From positions 8,743,158-8,807,157 of the forward strand of contig OX291560.1 of assembly GCA_946406115.1 (NCBI GenBank): a stretch of 64,000 bases of DNA, written 5' to 3'. Under the pieces are notes generated by a model, which made no database searches, had not been told where the DNA came from, and was given only the letters and a program-made list of their open reading frames with translations. This document shows positions 48,601 to 53,506 of this stretch, piece after piece. Positions within the stretch are counted from its first letter, which is position 1. The number at the start of each line of letters is the position of its first letter. Both the position numbers and the translations under genes were made by a program. Origin of the DNA: Apoda limacodes. Its lineage: Eukaryota > Arthropoda > Insecta > Lepidoptera > Limacodidae.

Positions 48601-50730
48601 AAAACAATACTACAAAATGCGTCAGCCAGGTAAATAGTGCCTACTTTGGTACCTATGCTCAGACCGCAACATTTTAATCAAGATACCTAAGTACATAGTT
48701 TATGGTTTTTTGATTTAGTAAAACTCATATTATTTATTATTTTTATGATAAACCTTTTCGCGTTCATCTATATATTTTCATGCCATAAATCAAATTCGAT
48801 AAAACGAAAGCCTACAGTTAAGTTTAAATTTTTTTTTGATGGTAAGCGGTCACCGTGGCCTGTGTACGCTTGCAACACCAGAAGTATCAATCACGCGTTG
48901 CCGACCCTTTAAAAATCCAATAACTTCTTTCTTGAAGAACCCCATACTGTAGTCCTTAGAGAAAACCTTGGCAGGGAGCTCATTCCACAACCCAAGCGTT
49001 TGCGGGAGGAAGTTTCTCTGAAACCGCACTGTACGCGACCATTTCGGTTTTAAAGTGTGAGAATGAATTCCCTGCCGATGGCGAGCGGTGCGATGGTAGA
49101 AAGTAGCCGTGGGCATCATTTCGAACAATTCCTCAGAACACATCGCATTGTACAAGTGGTAGAACACACAGGGGGAGGCAAAGTCTCTCCTCAGACTTAA
49201 GGGTTCGATACGGCAAGTGAGTTTAGGATCGTCAACAATTCTCACAGCCCGTCGGTGAACCGAGTCAAAAGGTCAAAGCTGTTATCCGGGTGCACCTGGC
49301 CGGAGATGGCAGCAGTACTCTATATGAGGCCGAACTTGCACCTTGTAAAGCAGCAACCTCTGCCCCGACGTAAAGAATTTTGAACTAATTTAGCCATTTT
49401 AACGTAATGCGTGTTCAAACAAAGTTAAGTGAAAGCACTTTATGCTAAGGTAAGGCAAAGTATATCTATATTACAATTATGTACTATCTAAATTTGCTGT
49501 TTTATAGATACCTACAAAAAACTAAAAAGTCCACTGCAAACTAATTAGAATTAAATTATTTAGGTACATTTATAATTTAAGTATATTTCATTAAATTAAA
49601 CTTTTAAAAAGCCTAAAATCGCCAGTTTAATTAACAATTTTATAGATTCGGAATTATACTACCGATAATATAAAATATGTGTTGATAGTTAGTTAGGACT
49701 TTGAATTTTCCAAAGATATTTTTGATCATAGCATCATAGTAATCTATCGATAATTTTGTTCATATCGCCACAGGAACAACACTGGGTCTAATGTAATATT
49801 AAAGTACTGCTTCTCATCACAAGATGTCACTAGTATCAACGTGTAAGCCTAATGTAATAAACATAAGGTTTAAATTGGAATAAAAATGATGACTTTCTTG
49901 CCCCACTTCACCTACTCCACCCCCCCTATTAACGGCTACGCCGGTTTCCGAACCACAGTGTCATGTTACCATATCTATTGTTTTTTCATATCGATGGCTA
50001 TATCCTTTCCCGGGACTCAAACTATCTCCATGTCAAATTCGCCTGCGGTTCCACCCGTCCTAAATTCGGTTATCGGCGTAGGATATCAACGGCAACTTCT
50101 CAATTATAGAAAAAAAACCGACTAACTCTTGACGTTTACAAGTGTCTATATCCTTTTTGGGGAACTCAAACTATCTCCATGTCAAATTTCATCTTAATCA
50201 GTATAGCGGGTACCTTACCTCTATACGCACCTCTTTACAGGAAGAGTTACTTTCGCATTTATATCATTAGTATGGATATGTATGTGTTTACATAAAAATT
50301 ATCTACATAAGTATTTGAATCCGTTGTCTGGTTTTCATAATACAAGCTTTTCTTAGTTTGGGACCAGATGGCGCTGTGTGATATGTCCAAAAAATATTAT
50401 TATTTAATGCTTAAAGTTTGTGAGTTTAAACGCTCTGATCTCAGGAACTATGTCGATTTGGAGAAATCCTTTTGCGTTAAATAGCCTGCTTATTGAGTAA
50501 GGCTGGCTTATAACTTCGAGAAAGATAATCCATCGTGATTTCTGATCTTTTTGGAAGAAAACATCACTAGAAATCTGTGTCTGTAGTTTTTTTAAAGACA
50601 AATACTTACCTTGTTTTCTATTTCTTTTCAGGAACCAGTGGCTATTCAGTCAAAGTCTCTGCACTGGCAAAAGATTTGCTCGTCAGACCAGCTCTTCATT
50701 CCTGAGCAGAAAGAAATGAGCAAGGCTTAG
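12311..50730 (+). CDS. Unrecognised multi-exon gene, about 303 aa
   Basis: Five proposed coding exons (12311-12676, 18093-18219, 18758-18933, 25980-26123, 50632-50730) join in phase. The first three are strong: each junction has GT/AG sites and the phases 0, 1 and 0 fit. The product starts MPKKLKVVVKSLYSHEIRKD, has charged and beta-rich stretches such as EIEIEIGSSHLICIPHIT and an EFLIGDDGKLIAK segment, and shows neither a signal peptide nor a membrane helix. I do not recognise the family and assign no function. Introns of 5.4, 0.5, 7 and 24.5 kb are filled with transposons. Further exons may exist in the last two introns. Confidence 0.65.
13085..13215 (+). repeat. Dispersed repeat, pair with 34535-34650
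   Basis: Both copies share a pattern GGGATWARGGCACRAGACC followed within 50 bp by AACATACAACTTTT and ACCTCTACCAG. The family is not identified. The rest of intron 1 (12749-14400) is AT-rich and I see nothing else in it. Confidence 0.55.
14410..14625 (+). pseudogene. Possible relic exon
   Basis: A segment after an acceptor-like TTATCAG has a readable frame (SPVLVALTDKSLDGSK, one TAG, then LMKQQIAAERNWRHLTRPLP and VMKKIKNLEFLTLVPLK) and ends at a donor-like GATGTAAGT near 14625. The in-frame stop argues against a working exon. I do not recognise the protein. Confidence 0.3.
14876..15913 (-). pseudogene. RTE reverse transcriptase, C-terminal part
   Basis: A frame of 345 codons covers the palm and thumb. 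The first Met listed is internal to the domain, so the product is a fragment of the longer ORF that begins upstream past a frameshift. FADDIVV carries both catalytic Asp. The frame stops within the TGA tail of the element. Confidence 0.85.
16123..16551 (-). pseudogene. RTE linker and fingers of reverse transcriptase
   Basis: A frame of 142 codons includes SRLARLKTEDGSIVSS, the KFYGQLYTS motif and NNKAPGDDGV. These precede RT motif 1 in RTE elements. The frame ends in unrelated residues after FNIVM because of a frameshift in the GTCACCTTTTTG region; the text that follows on the minus strand (RLARKFDDFQPPEQAGFQRG) continues the domain in another frame. Confidence 0.82.
16621..16870 (-). repeat. 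GC-rich block next to the RTE element
   Basis: This G-rich stretch on the plus strand holds a run of nine G at about 16746 and GGTCGGGGTCGGGTACCCG near 16802. It may be the RTE leader joined to the RT by a large internal deletion, but no family-specific motif proves it. Confidence 0.4.
16871..18092. other. AT-rich intron sequence, no feature
   Basis: This part of intron 1 of the unknown gene has no open frame of note, no inverted repeats that I could find and no recognisable transposon ends. Confidence 0.5.
18093..18219 (+). CDS. Unknown gene, coding exon 2
   Basis: An acceptor TTGATTTCAG ends at 18092 and a donor GTATTA begins at 18220. The 127 nt in phase 0 read ITLQDEAIKNKVRVIM and end LDVENNK plus one base. 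No stop occurs in the used frame. Confidence 0.78.
18758..18933 (+). CDS. Unknown gene, coding exon 3
   Basis: An acceptor GGTTCTCAG ends at 18757 and a donor GTAAGA begins at 18934. With one base carried over, the exon reads DLKGKKSVYMVTNVLMAK and later SPLVFGIEEFLIGDD, ending LIAK in phase 0. Confidence 0.82.
19100..19480. repeat. Unidentified GC-richer block
   Basis: The block is richer in GC than its surroundings and repeats words such as CGTATC, GTATCG and GATACCG on both strands. It has no clear ends. It may be a decayed transposon. Sequence from 19481 to 19890 is AT-rich without features. Confidence 0.3.
19890..20850 (-). pseudogene. Decayed CR1-type reverse transcriptase fragment
   Basis: Minus-strand text includes KPLFKRGDKDSTDNYRPIT and IITKIFEKIMFDKIYNF (20824 downwards), then ADDTSIIINSDY near 20550 and LTINLNKTKLMHFQ near 20440, and a C-terminal LHNILK-like end near 19870. 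Much of the middle is deleted and there are many stops. Confidence 0.75.
20890..21255 (+). repeat. Lepidopteran interspersed repeat (CGAGCAAAGCTCGG end)
   Basis: The block holds CTCGGAAACGGCTCCAACGA, GGGGGCGATAAATCGATCTA and ends AACGAGCAAAGCTCGG. A short piece of the same kind (CTCGGAAACGGCTCTAACGA) is at about 36513-36533. The wording is familiar from many lepidopteran introns. The superfamily is uncertain. Confidence 0.6.
21256..22420. other. AT-rich intron sequence, no clear feature
   Basis: T-rich stretches near 21515-21640 and a short plus frame at 21850-22071 are present. Neither shows a domain, splice context or repeat partner. A short GC-rich burst (GGCACGGCACGGCCACGG) follows at 22429. 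Confidence 0.4.
23025..23275 (-). mobile_element. Family A fragment, C-terminal tail
   Basis: The reverse complement matches the 900-1170 part of the window's first element, including the stretch that gives GTCTCCACG, TATCCAGATAGTGAG-like text and the GAAGGTGAGTCAGCACC region. It is a short broken piece without poly(A). Confidence 0.7.
23276..23455 (+). pseudogene. Reverse transcriptase fingers fragment
   Basis: Broken frames give WKTANVHPVPKKGDRSDPSN, RPIAIISLLSKVMERVINTQ and a stop. This is RT motif 1 to 2 of a non-LTR element. It points opposite to the flanking family A piece, so the two are joined by rearrangement. Confidence 0.75.
23695..23830 (+). repeat. Lepidopteran TTATAAATGCRAAAG-type repeat
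   Basis: It starts TTATAAATGCAAAAGTAAAT and goes on with GAAACCGCTGTACCGATC and GATAAAATTTTGCATGCAG. A second copy of the type is at 43185-43330. Such blocks are common in Lepidoptera and are often linked to Helitron-like elements, which I infer here. Confidence 0.55.
23870..24135 (-). repeat. Inverted copy of the 7440-7690 block
   Basis: The reverse complement matches 7440-7690 over about 230 bp. It carries the same GTAACTAGTACAATCGAAG and GCCGCCTGTGGAGGCTGG text. A T run at 23849-23859 lies at its left edge (A run on the minus strand), consistent with a retroposed 3' end. Confidence 0.75.
24209..24423 (+). mobile_element. Family B non-LTR element, 3' end
   Basis: A broken frame gives VVWNELPAKVFSKDYSMGL and VIGFLKGRQHAS, then the 3' UTR motif GGCTACGGTGACCGCTTACC. 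This is the C-terminus of a jockey-type ORF2 and its UTR. Other copies are at 27427, 36003, 39784 and 48840. Confidence 0.8.
24423..25078 (-). mobile_element. Family A fragment, RT palm to C-terminus
   Basis: The reverse complement follows bases 190-890 of the first element in the window: FADDTA-coding text near 25050, then the SKRLLRAASEAP-like region, then GCAATCCACAAACTATCACC near 24480. Indels and stops disrupt it. It directly abuts the family B 3' end. Confidence 0.78.
25079..25960. other. Intron sequence, no clear feature
   Basis: I see no coding frame or paired repeats. A line with CTCTAAATCCGTCCCTGG near 25474 resembles the GGGCCGGATTTAGACAC text at 22662 and may be the edge of a common repeat. 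Confidence 0.35.
25980..26123 (+). CDS. Unknown gene, possible coding exon 4
   Basis: Reading from 25980 in phase 0 gives MTQTNVLGWANGLETICV and VVLGTDYSTQN, closed by a donor GTATGT at 26124. A better acceptor, TTTCTACTTAG, ends at 25966. It gives the same frame only if the preceding exon ends with two spare bases, so there may be a missed exon between 18933 and 25966. It could also belong to a different gene. Confidence 0.55.
26952..27075. mobile_element. Short MITE with 19-bp inverted ends
   Basis: ACTGCAAGAAAAGCAAGG at 26952-26969 is repeated in inverse at about 27058-27075, enclosing some 90 bp with no coding capacity. No convincing target duplication is visible, so the superfamily is open. 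Confidence 0.65.
27427..27545 (+). mobile_element. Family B 3' end, short copy
   Basis: It begins in the AAAGAAGTTAGTAGATTT part of the ORF2 end, contains GGCTACGGTGACCGCTTACC and ATCAGGCGGACCGTAGG, and finishes in TATAAAAAAAAAA, the probable true 3' end of the family. Confidence 0.78.
27929..28166. repeat. 238-bp near-perfect palindrome (foldback element)
   Basis: The left arm CAAAAACAATAACATTACAG and the sequence after it are repeated in inverse order by the right arm ending at 28166. The arms meet at AGATCGATCT near 28048 with little or no loop. No ORF is present. It looks like a foldback MITE; a short GACT flanks both sides but is too short to be a reliable duplication. Confidence 0.85.
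28877..29970 (+). repeat. CCGGCCAAGTGCGAG-type interspersed repeat, broken copy
   Basis: The left part (28877-29040) starts ACCGGCCAAGTGCGAGTTGG and ends CTACGGAACCCTAAAAA. The right part (29585-29970) has ACGTTTGTTGCATGGAAGCC, ATCACGGTTCATGAGATACA and an ACCCTAAAAA end. Either two copies or one split by unrelated DNA. An inverted copy is at 40628-41057. The family is widespread in Lepidoptera; its class is uncertain. Confidence 0.7.
30336..31598 (-). CDS. Uncharacterised Ser/Thr-rich protein tail with TQT motifs
   Basis: A minus-strand frame is open from about 31598 to a stop at 30336-30338, about 420 codons. The N-terminal part reads ETASQVESKLETQS and then VIATQTECHIGTQTDP; a Lys/Arg-rich patch (KRRKPKKRVKYKDPRRSM), long Ser/Thr/Glu/Lys stretches, PRYMQWYSKKP and the ending HPLLQHSEHRYEH follow. 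There is no in-frame ATG near the start, so it is probably a last exon (acceptor-like TTCACAG at about 31583) or a broken gene. A TQT-coding segment continues upstream in another frame. AATAAA for this strand is at 30233-30228. It may be a cytoplasmic tail of a membrane protein, but this is a guess. Confidence 0.6.
31852..33966. mobile_element. TTAA-flanked terminal-inverted-repeat element
   Basis: TTAA stands at 31848-31851 and 33967-33970. Inside, about 90 bp at the left (GGGGCATGTACC, GCGCCGCCATTAGATATC, GAAAACGAATTTTTAAAATC) recur inverted at the right (33880-33966). TTAA duplications suggest a piggyBac-like non-autonomous element. A non-LTR element at about 32030-33660 sits inside and accounts for its length. 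Confidence 0.7.
32030..33490 (+). pseudogene. CR1/L2-group reverse transcriptase, truncated and frameshifted
   Basis: Frames in order give YRPISILPFLSKILERLVHE, SGFRPGHSSTTAL, LLDFSNAFNTIDFDILLSLL (after a frameshift near 32395), NAGVPHGGVLSPLLFAIF, catalytic YADDLQIYTQ, NPNKTQLI and, after another break near 32940, RKLLPIATKIALARSLLLP and RYIFGLRKYDHI. The endonuclease and ORF1 are missing. The motif 4 Gln of PQG is His. It lies inside the TTAA-flanked element, so it inserted there. Confidence 0.85.
34000..34534. other. Unassigned sequence
   Basis: It contains CGAGACAGTCTAGTCTAAAT near 34161 and repeated AACCTATATG words near 34330 and 34373. I see no coding frame or complete repeat. Confidence 0.3.
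34535..34650 (+). repeat. Dispersed repeat, pair with 13085-13215
   Basis: It carries GGGATTTAAAGGCACGAGAC, then AACATACAACTTTTCACCTC and TACCAG, as does 13085-13215. Confidence 0.55.
34880..35040 (-). mobile_element. Family A fragment, RT fingers
   Basis: The reverse complement overlaps the first 70 bases of the window (ACTGTACAACT, CGTGCTCATCATWCGAGACT) and extends upstream with text reading GAVFFDVAKVWHNG, the palm A motif of the RT in degraded form. Confidence 0.75.
35110..35475 (+). mobile_element. Family A fragment, RT C-terminus
   Basis: It matches bases 725-960 of the first element (GAGCTCCCCACGATCCCCCA, TTGTGCAATCCACAGG, GGATAGCGAGACTAGTCTC), with an extra piece of about 85 bp near 35205-35290. 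It points away from the minus-strand fragment at 34880-35040, so the pair is a head-to-head rearrangement. Confidence 0.75.
35480..36000. other. No recognisable feature
   Basis: Only short palindromic text (TTAAGGCCGACTTTCGGCCT near 35540) stands out. No frame or repeat partner was found. Confidence 0.35.
36003..36190 (-). mobile_element. Family B 3' end, inverted copy
   Basis: The reverse complement reads GAGCCCCTGCCAAGGTTTCTC, the frame around the FFKIDVIQFLNG region and GCAAGCTTGTTTGCCAC. The GGTGACCGCTTACC part of the UTR is missing. Confidence 0.7.
36200..37790. other. Intron sequence with minor repeats
   Basis: A short ATT microsatellite lies at 36310-36326, a GTGTGTATGTG-rich stretch at 36375-36430, and a CTCGGAAACGGCTCTAACGA fragment at 36513. 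Nothing else is recognisable. Confidence 0.4.
37795..38236 (+). repeat. CCGGCCAACTGCGAG-type interspersed repeat, complete-looking copy
   Basis: It begins AAAACCGGCCAACTGCGAGT, contains a GACAGACAGACAGA stretch near 38158 and ends AACGGAACCCTAAAAA. It shares its ends with the family at 28877 but has a different interior, so the two families share termini. Confidence 0.7.
38240..39780. other. No recognisable feature
   Basis: A short plus frame at 38356-38619 is hydrophobic but lacks any splice or homology support. No paired repeats were found. Confidence 0.35.
39784..40055 (+). mobile_element. Family B 3' end
   Basis: Broken text parallel to the 48840 copy: GAATTCATTCCCACACTTTA, a GAGCTCCCTGCCAAAGTTTT region, GGACTACAGTATGGGGTTC, then GGCTACGGTGACCGCTTACC and ATCAGGCGGACCGTAAGG. 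The 5' end is truncated. Confidence 0.8.
40628..41057 (-). repeat. CCGGCCAAGTGCGAG-type repeat, inverted copy
   Basis: The plus strand starts TTAGGGTTCCGTACCTAAAG, contains TGTATCTCATGAACCGTGAT and ends GGTACGGAACCGCACATGGC. It matches the reverse complement of 29585-29970 over most of its length. Confidence 0.72.
41503..41690 (+). mobile_element. tRNA-derived SINE, copy 1
   Basis: The head GACTCCCTCGCAGCCTAGTT carries an A box (TAGTTGGTAG) and a B box (GGTTCGATTCC at 41556-41566). CACTGGACAAACATT and a tail ending AAAAATATTTGTTATT follow. Part of the 3' domain is deleted compared with copy 3. Confidence 0.85.
42036..42160 (+). mobile_element. tRNA-derived SINE, copy 2 (truncated)
   Basis: The head GAGTCCCTCGCAGCCTA is followed by a B box with a mismatch (GGTTCGATGGCC). 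The copy stops near TTATGTATGA, where a CTAGTTTTTGCCCGCGG repeat begins. Confidence 0.8.
42165..42235 (+). repeat. CTAGTTTTTGCCCGCGG-type repeat
   Basis: The head motif CTAGTTTTTGCCCGCGGTTT is present and the body soon loses similarity to the other copies. Other copies: 43748, 48228, 49981, 54516, 57518, 58870. Such repeats are common in Lepidoptera and usually end TTATAATATTAGTA. Confidence 0.65.
42400..42479 (+). pseudogene. P-like transposase exon 1 (THAP N-terminal half)
   Basis: ATG at 42400 opens MSYCAVKSCRNYKKK and ends TYH plus two bases at a donor GTTAGT (42480). C-x4-C is the first half of the C2CH zinc site of the THAP DNA-binding domain. The two spare bases and the first base of exon 2 make the Thr of THFPKD-like text, exactly where THAP domains continue. 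Confidence 0.82.
43185..43330 (+). repeat. Lepidopteran ATTATAAATGCGAAAG-type repeat
   Basis: It starts ATATTATAAATGCGAAAGTT and includes GTCAACCACCGGAGGACC and GGGATGAAACTTGGCAC. It is related to 23695-23830 and lies in intron 1 of the P-like element. Confidence 0.6.
43748..43815 (+). repeat. CTAGCTTTTGCCTGCGG-type repeat, short
   Basis: It begins ACTAGCTTTTGCCTGCGGCT and includes AAATTTGGTTATCAG. It is cut short by the SINE that starts at 43817. Confidence 0.65.
43817..44097 (+). mobile_element. tRNA-derived SINE, copy 3 (complete)
   Basis: The fullest copy: head GACTCCCTCGCAGCCTAGTT, B box GGTTCGATTCC (about 43871), GACAAACATTTATGTG, then the 3' domain ATCCGTTGTCTGG and GGGGCTAGACGGCGCTGTGT and a tail of AAAAATATTTATTATTATTT. 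The 3' domain alone also occurs at 50270-50407. Confidence 0.88.
44098..44694. other. Intron 1 of the P-like element, right part
   Basis: It contains CAGCTGAACCTATAATTCGT and the sequence GTGCGACGTGAAGGAAAAAC typical of common lepidopteran repeats, but no clean boundaries. Confidence 0.35.
44695..44927 (+). pseudogene. P-like transposase exon 2 (THAP C-terminal half)
   Basis: After the acceptor TATTTTTAG the frame reads FPKDSKLKGKWIGATG, VICSEHFELSCF and NGSIPTVKL. It supplies the Trp, the C-x2-H zinc ligands (CSEH) and the closing PTV motif of a THAP domain. The end at 44927 (donor-like GTATCA) is a choice; the frame is open to 45028. Confidence 0.78.
45080..45133 (+). pseudogene. P-like transposase, small exon
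   Basis: Acceptor GCATTTAG and donor GTAAGT enclose 18 codons (VKNFPSSSTSIKENQENN). The segment lies between the THAP domain and the coiled coil and is a linker. Confidence 0.55.
45219..45296 (+). pseudogene. P-like transposase, small exon
   Basis: Acceptor TATATTTTAG and donor GTAAGT enclose 26 codons (IHSSFLTNATSQMTI and more), in phase with the previous exon. It is also linker sequence. Confidence 0.55.
45390..47726 (+). pseudogene. P-like transposase body, frameshifted
   Basis: The text starts with a coiled coil (VHKLQKENEYLHQLISKLE), broken by a frameshift in an A run near 45463, then KLRAFCLTLSYYSPRAYRYV, another frameshift near 45800, LIKWYESVNGEPGF, MMDEMAIRQKVEWDG (first catalytic Asp region), SFTCDAPSVN (second Asp region), AVFLDPCHMLKLIRNAL and, after in-frame stops at 46647 and 46680, LFFNIRSHGGSNNNPTSRQL and CISYIAGFIVKSL. 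These match the order seen in P-element transposases and THAP9. The protein would cut and join transposon DNA, but this copy cannot make it whole. Confidence 0.85.
47851..48227. other. No recognisable feature
   Basis: This AT-rich stretch between the P-like element and the CTAGCGGTTGCCCGCG repeat holds no inverted end that matches the left side of the P-like element. Confidence 0.35.
48228..48596 (+). repeat. CTAGYTTTTGCCYGCGG-type repeat, long copy
   Basis: It begins ACTAGCGGTTGCCCGCGATA, has two successive modules with TTCGGTTATCGGCGTTGG, and ends ACAGACAGACAGATAGACC and TTATAATATTAGTATG. The head and end are the familiar termini of this lepidopteran family, often described as Helitron-like; I infer that class. 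Confidence 0.72.
48840..49375 (-). mobile_element. Family B non-LTR element, C-terminus and 3' end
   Basis: This is the longest copy of the family. The minus-strand frame 49245-48850 (131 codons) reads LTCRIEPLSLRRDFASPCVF, MCSEELFEMMPTATFYHRTA, LGLWNELPAKVFSKDYSMGF and FLKGRQRVIDTSG, then a stop and GTGACCGCTTACCATC. Text upstream to about 49375 continues the RT thumb with frame breaks. It is the end of a jockey-type ORF2. Confidence 0.85.
49981..50277 (+). repeat. CTAGYTTTTGCC-type repeat, 5'-truncated
   Basis: Two modules (CGCCTGCGGTTCCACCCG, TTCGGTTATCGGCGTAGG and CTATCTCCATGTCAAATT twice) are followed by ATTTATATCATTAGTATGG at the end. Confidence 0.7.
50270..50407 (+). mobile_element. 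SINE 3' domain, truncated copy
   Basis: It has TATGTGTTTACATAAAAA, ATCCGTTGTCTGG and CCAGATGGCGCTGTGTGATA followed by CCAAAAAATATTATTATTT, as in SINE copy 3, without the tRNA-like head. Confidence 0.75.
50632..50730 (+). CDS. Unknown gene, possible last coding exon
   Basis: A good acceptor (CTATTTCTTTTCAG, ending at 50631) opens a phase 0 frame EPVAIQSKSLHWQKICSS that ends PEQKEMSKA and TAG at 50728-50730. An AATAAA lies 61 bp further on at 50791. Sequence on both sides is non-coding, so this looks like a terminal exon. Its link to exon 4 across 24.5 kb is inferred from phase and strand. Confidence 0.6.
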   Translation, partial: EPVAIQSKSLHWQKICSSDQLFIPEQKEMSKA

Positions 50731-50790
50731 ATCAAATGATACCGAAATCCTTTAATGTGAATTTGATATTTATTCTTTGAGACACTAAGA

Positions 50791-50796
50791 AATAAA
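50791..50796 (+). terminator. Polyadenylation signal AATAAA
   Basis: AATAAA lies 61 bp after the stop codon of the terminal exon at 50632-50730, on the same strand. Confidence 0.5.
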
Positions 50797-52361
50797 GGCT
50801 CCAATTATGTATCGTCTTATTGGAAGCTTAGTTATATAGTTATATTGTAGGGTATATACATCATACCAAAAAGACATTGACTTCTAGGGTGTACATTGTT
50901 TTGACGCGATATTGTCCTGTTACCTAATGTGTCGCACAAAAATAATTGAAAACAGCATAAGCTCTGGCCTTATAAGTAAAAGACCGTCTTTTGACAAGTG
51001 AATTTTGAGTAAATCTTTGACAAACTTAAAGCGCGCTCTGGCAAAAATTTTAACTTATATTATTTTGATGCGATATGTCGATACACAGTAGTATCTGGCT
51101 TTGTGTTGCTGAAAAGTAGAATTCTGTAATTACTGTTTTAAAAGCTATGTAGATTGAATTGGCAGATTTTTTATGTGACATCGGTAAAGATTTTTACAGG
51201 AAAAATAAGCTATGTAGAAGAACCTCGATCTTGACAATGTATTTAGTATATAACTCGATTGATATGATAAAATATGGCCTTTTAGCTTAGTGGGACAGTA
51301 GGTATTATATGAATCTAAAACGGACACGTAAAGTCTTTCAAAGTACAAAATGACTTATCTGTATCTTTATGCAATTATTTTATGTATTTGCATCAAAGAA
51401 AATACATCTTTGTATCTTTAAATATTATATTATTCTTTGAATATTTATCGAATAAACATTTTTGTTTAGTCATGTCGAACTTTTATGCAGTTTTTGTATG
51501 GATATCTCCACGGTTTTAATCACCAAAAGGGGGAATCAGCGTCTGGAAACACACCCCTATATGTACACCCACATAATGTGGAGACGCCGATGTTTATTAA
51601 GTAATTAAATTGAGTTTCGTATTTATATCTCTAACTGGGTCATCATGCCCTAATGTATATGTATCTAAAATATATTTATTGATGCAAAGCTTATCCAAAT
51701 TATCCACTTTGTAGATTTTGTCTGAGTAGCACTTAGCGAAAAATAGACAGTATTTTTCGTTAGGCAACTTATAGAATATAAGACATTTAGGTATGGTATG
51801 GTTACTTATTAATATCTGGAATATTAATTTCTATGTAAAAACATAAACACAGTTCAAGCACTATAAGGTGTTATAACTCAAATATGCTTATGCAGTTATT
51901 TTGTGCTTTTTACACAAACATATATTTAGCCGTAAGTTATAGTAGATATTAGAAATTATTGTTATAAATGTATAATTAGTTTTGCAAATTATTTCTATCC
52001 GGGCATGCCGCCTTAAAACTGGAAAGCATATATCTAGGATATTGATAAAAATGTGCATCACCATTGAAAAATATTATATTTAAATTTTATTTCAAATGTA
52101 AAAATATTTTGTTATTACAGTTGAAACCGGTTATAATGATATCGGAATGACCAATACTGTGTCGTAAAAGCCGTGAAATTAGAAATGCTATTATATAGAT
52201 ATGGGATTCAGCTGGGGCTTTTATTCGAGTCCTTAAATCCGATATGTTGTATTAAACGATATTGTTATAACCGAGCCGAACTATATTAAAAATCTTAGAT
52301 ATCGAGGAAGTGTAGAAATTGTTGGGTAGTGTAGTGATATATGTATGTGGCATAGCCATGA
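50797..52361. other. Gene-free AT-rich sequence
   Basis: No coding frame, splice sites in context or paired repeats were recognised between the terminal exon and the hAT-like element. Confidence 0.4.
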
Positions 52362-52369
52362 CTTAACAC

Positions 52370-53498
52370 TAGACTTGCAACGAATAGTATATTCGGCCAC
52401 TCGCGAAATACCGAATATTTGGCGGGCTTGCTGGCCGAATAGCCGAATATTCGTCCCTATCACGCCTACCATGCTATGTTTTGACATGTTTAGTTTGGTA
52501 CTCATAATAAAAACGAACATTTTCGTGCTCAGTGTTGCCAACGTAGGTTACTTAGGACGAAAGAATAAACAAGGTGACTGCCGCTTATTAGGCTCTTTTA
52601 GGGACAGGGTTTTTAATAAGCCAAATCACAAATGAGCATAAACTTATCAAAAAGTAATCAGTACCCATCCTTGTAACAAATGTAGGATATTTAGAATAAA
52701 AGGATAGCCAGCCAACCTTTTTTTGTTGGGTTGGTTATTTTCGGGGAATATAAAGTGCTAACTATTACTTGAATTACTGTTAATAAGGAATAACTCCAGT
52801 AGTTATAATATTACACGAACTTAATAATTTTGGCAAATTACAGTTTATTTTTTTTTACTTTAGTTTTGCACAACTTTTTGTATAGTCATTTGAAAGGCAA
52901 TGTTTCTGTGACAGAAACATGGTAAAACACGGAGTATACATGCAATGCCACGTAGTTATATAGAATAACGTACAAGCTAGAGACCTTTCCCAGACTTCTA
53001 TGTCTTTTCCGGGTCATTCTCGAATTGGGTACACACCAGAGGTAGCGTAGAGCCGCCTTCAAATACTATTAATTATTATTTTATTTTTAAGCTACTGCAG
53101 CTACAGCTTTTAGTAATTTTTTTAAGTAGGTATGTAAATAAATAAATTAGTGAAAACTAAAATTTCATTTTGTTTAAAGCGATATTTTTGCTTGTCGGCT
53201 AAAATATATAAAATGGCGACATCAGGGTCTACGTTGTTGGCAACACTGTTCGTCCTCTCTTCGTTTTGATGTATGTAGGTACTTTAAAAGTAAAATTGTG
53301 TAAGCCTTATAAATAGAATAGTAAACATTTATGGCCTCTTAGGCGAACTCGCTTATAGTACGGAAGTTGGTAATGCATGATTATTTTATTGATTACTAGA
53401 AACTACATTTATTTTGCCAATCAACTATGACGAAAAATTTTAAGTAAGTAATAAAAGAAGCCGAATAGGCCGAATGTCGAATATTCGTTGCAAGCCTA
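52370..53498. mobile_element. hAT-like non-autonomous element, 1129 bp
   Basis: The ends are TAGACTTGCAACGAATAGTA and, inverted, TAGGCTTGCAACGAATATTC. Inner inverted pieces (AGTGTTGCCAACGTAG at about 52530 and its inverse near 53235) extend the symmetry. The flanks CTTAACAC and CTTAAAAT match at 6 of 8, as expected of an old 8-bp duplication. No transposase is present; CCGAATATTCG words recur near both ends. Confidence 0.78.
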
Positions 53499-53506
53499 CT
53501 TAAAAT

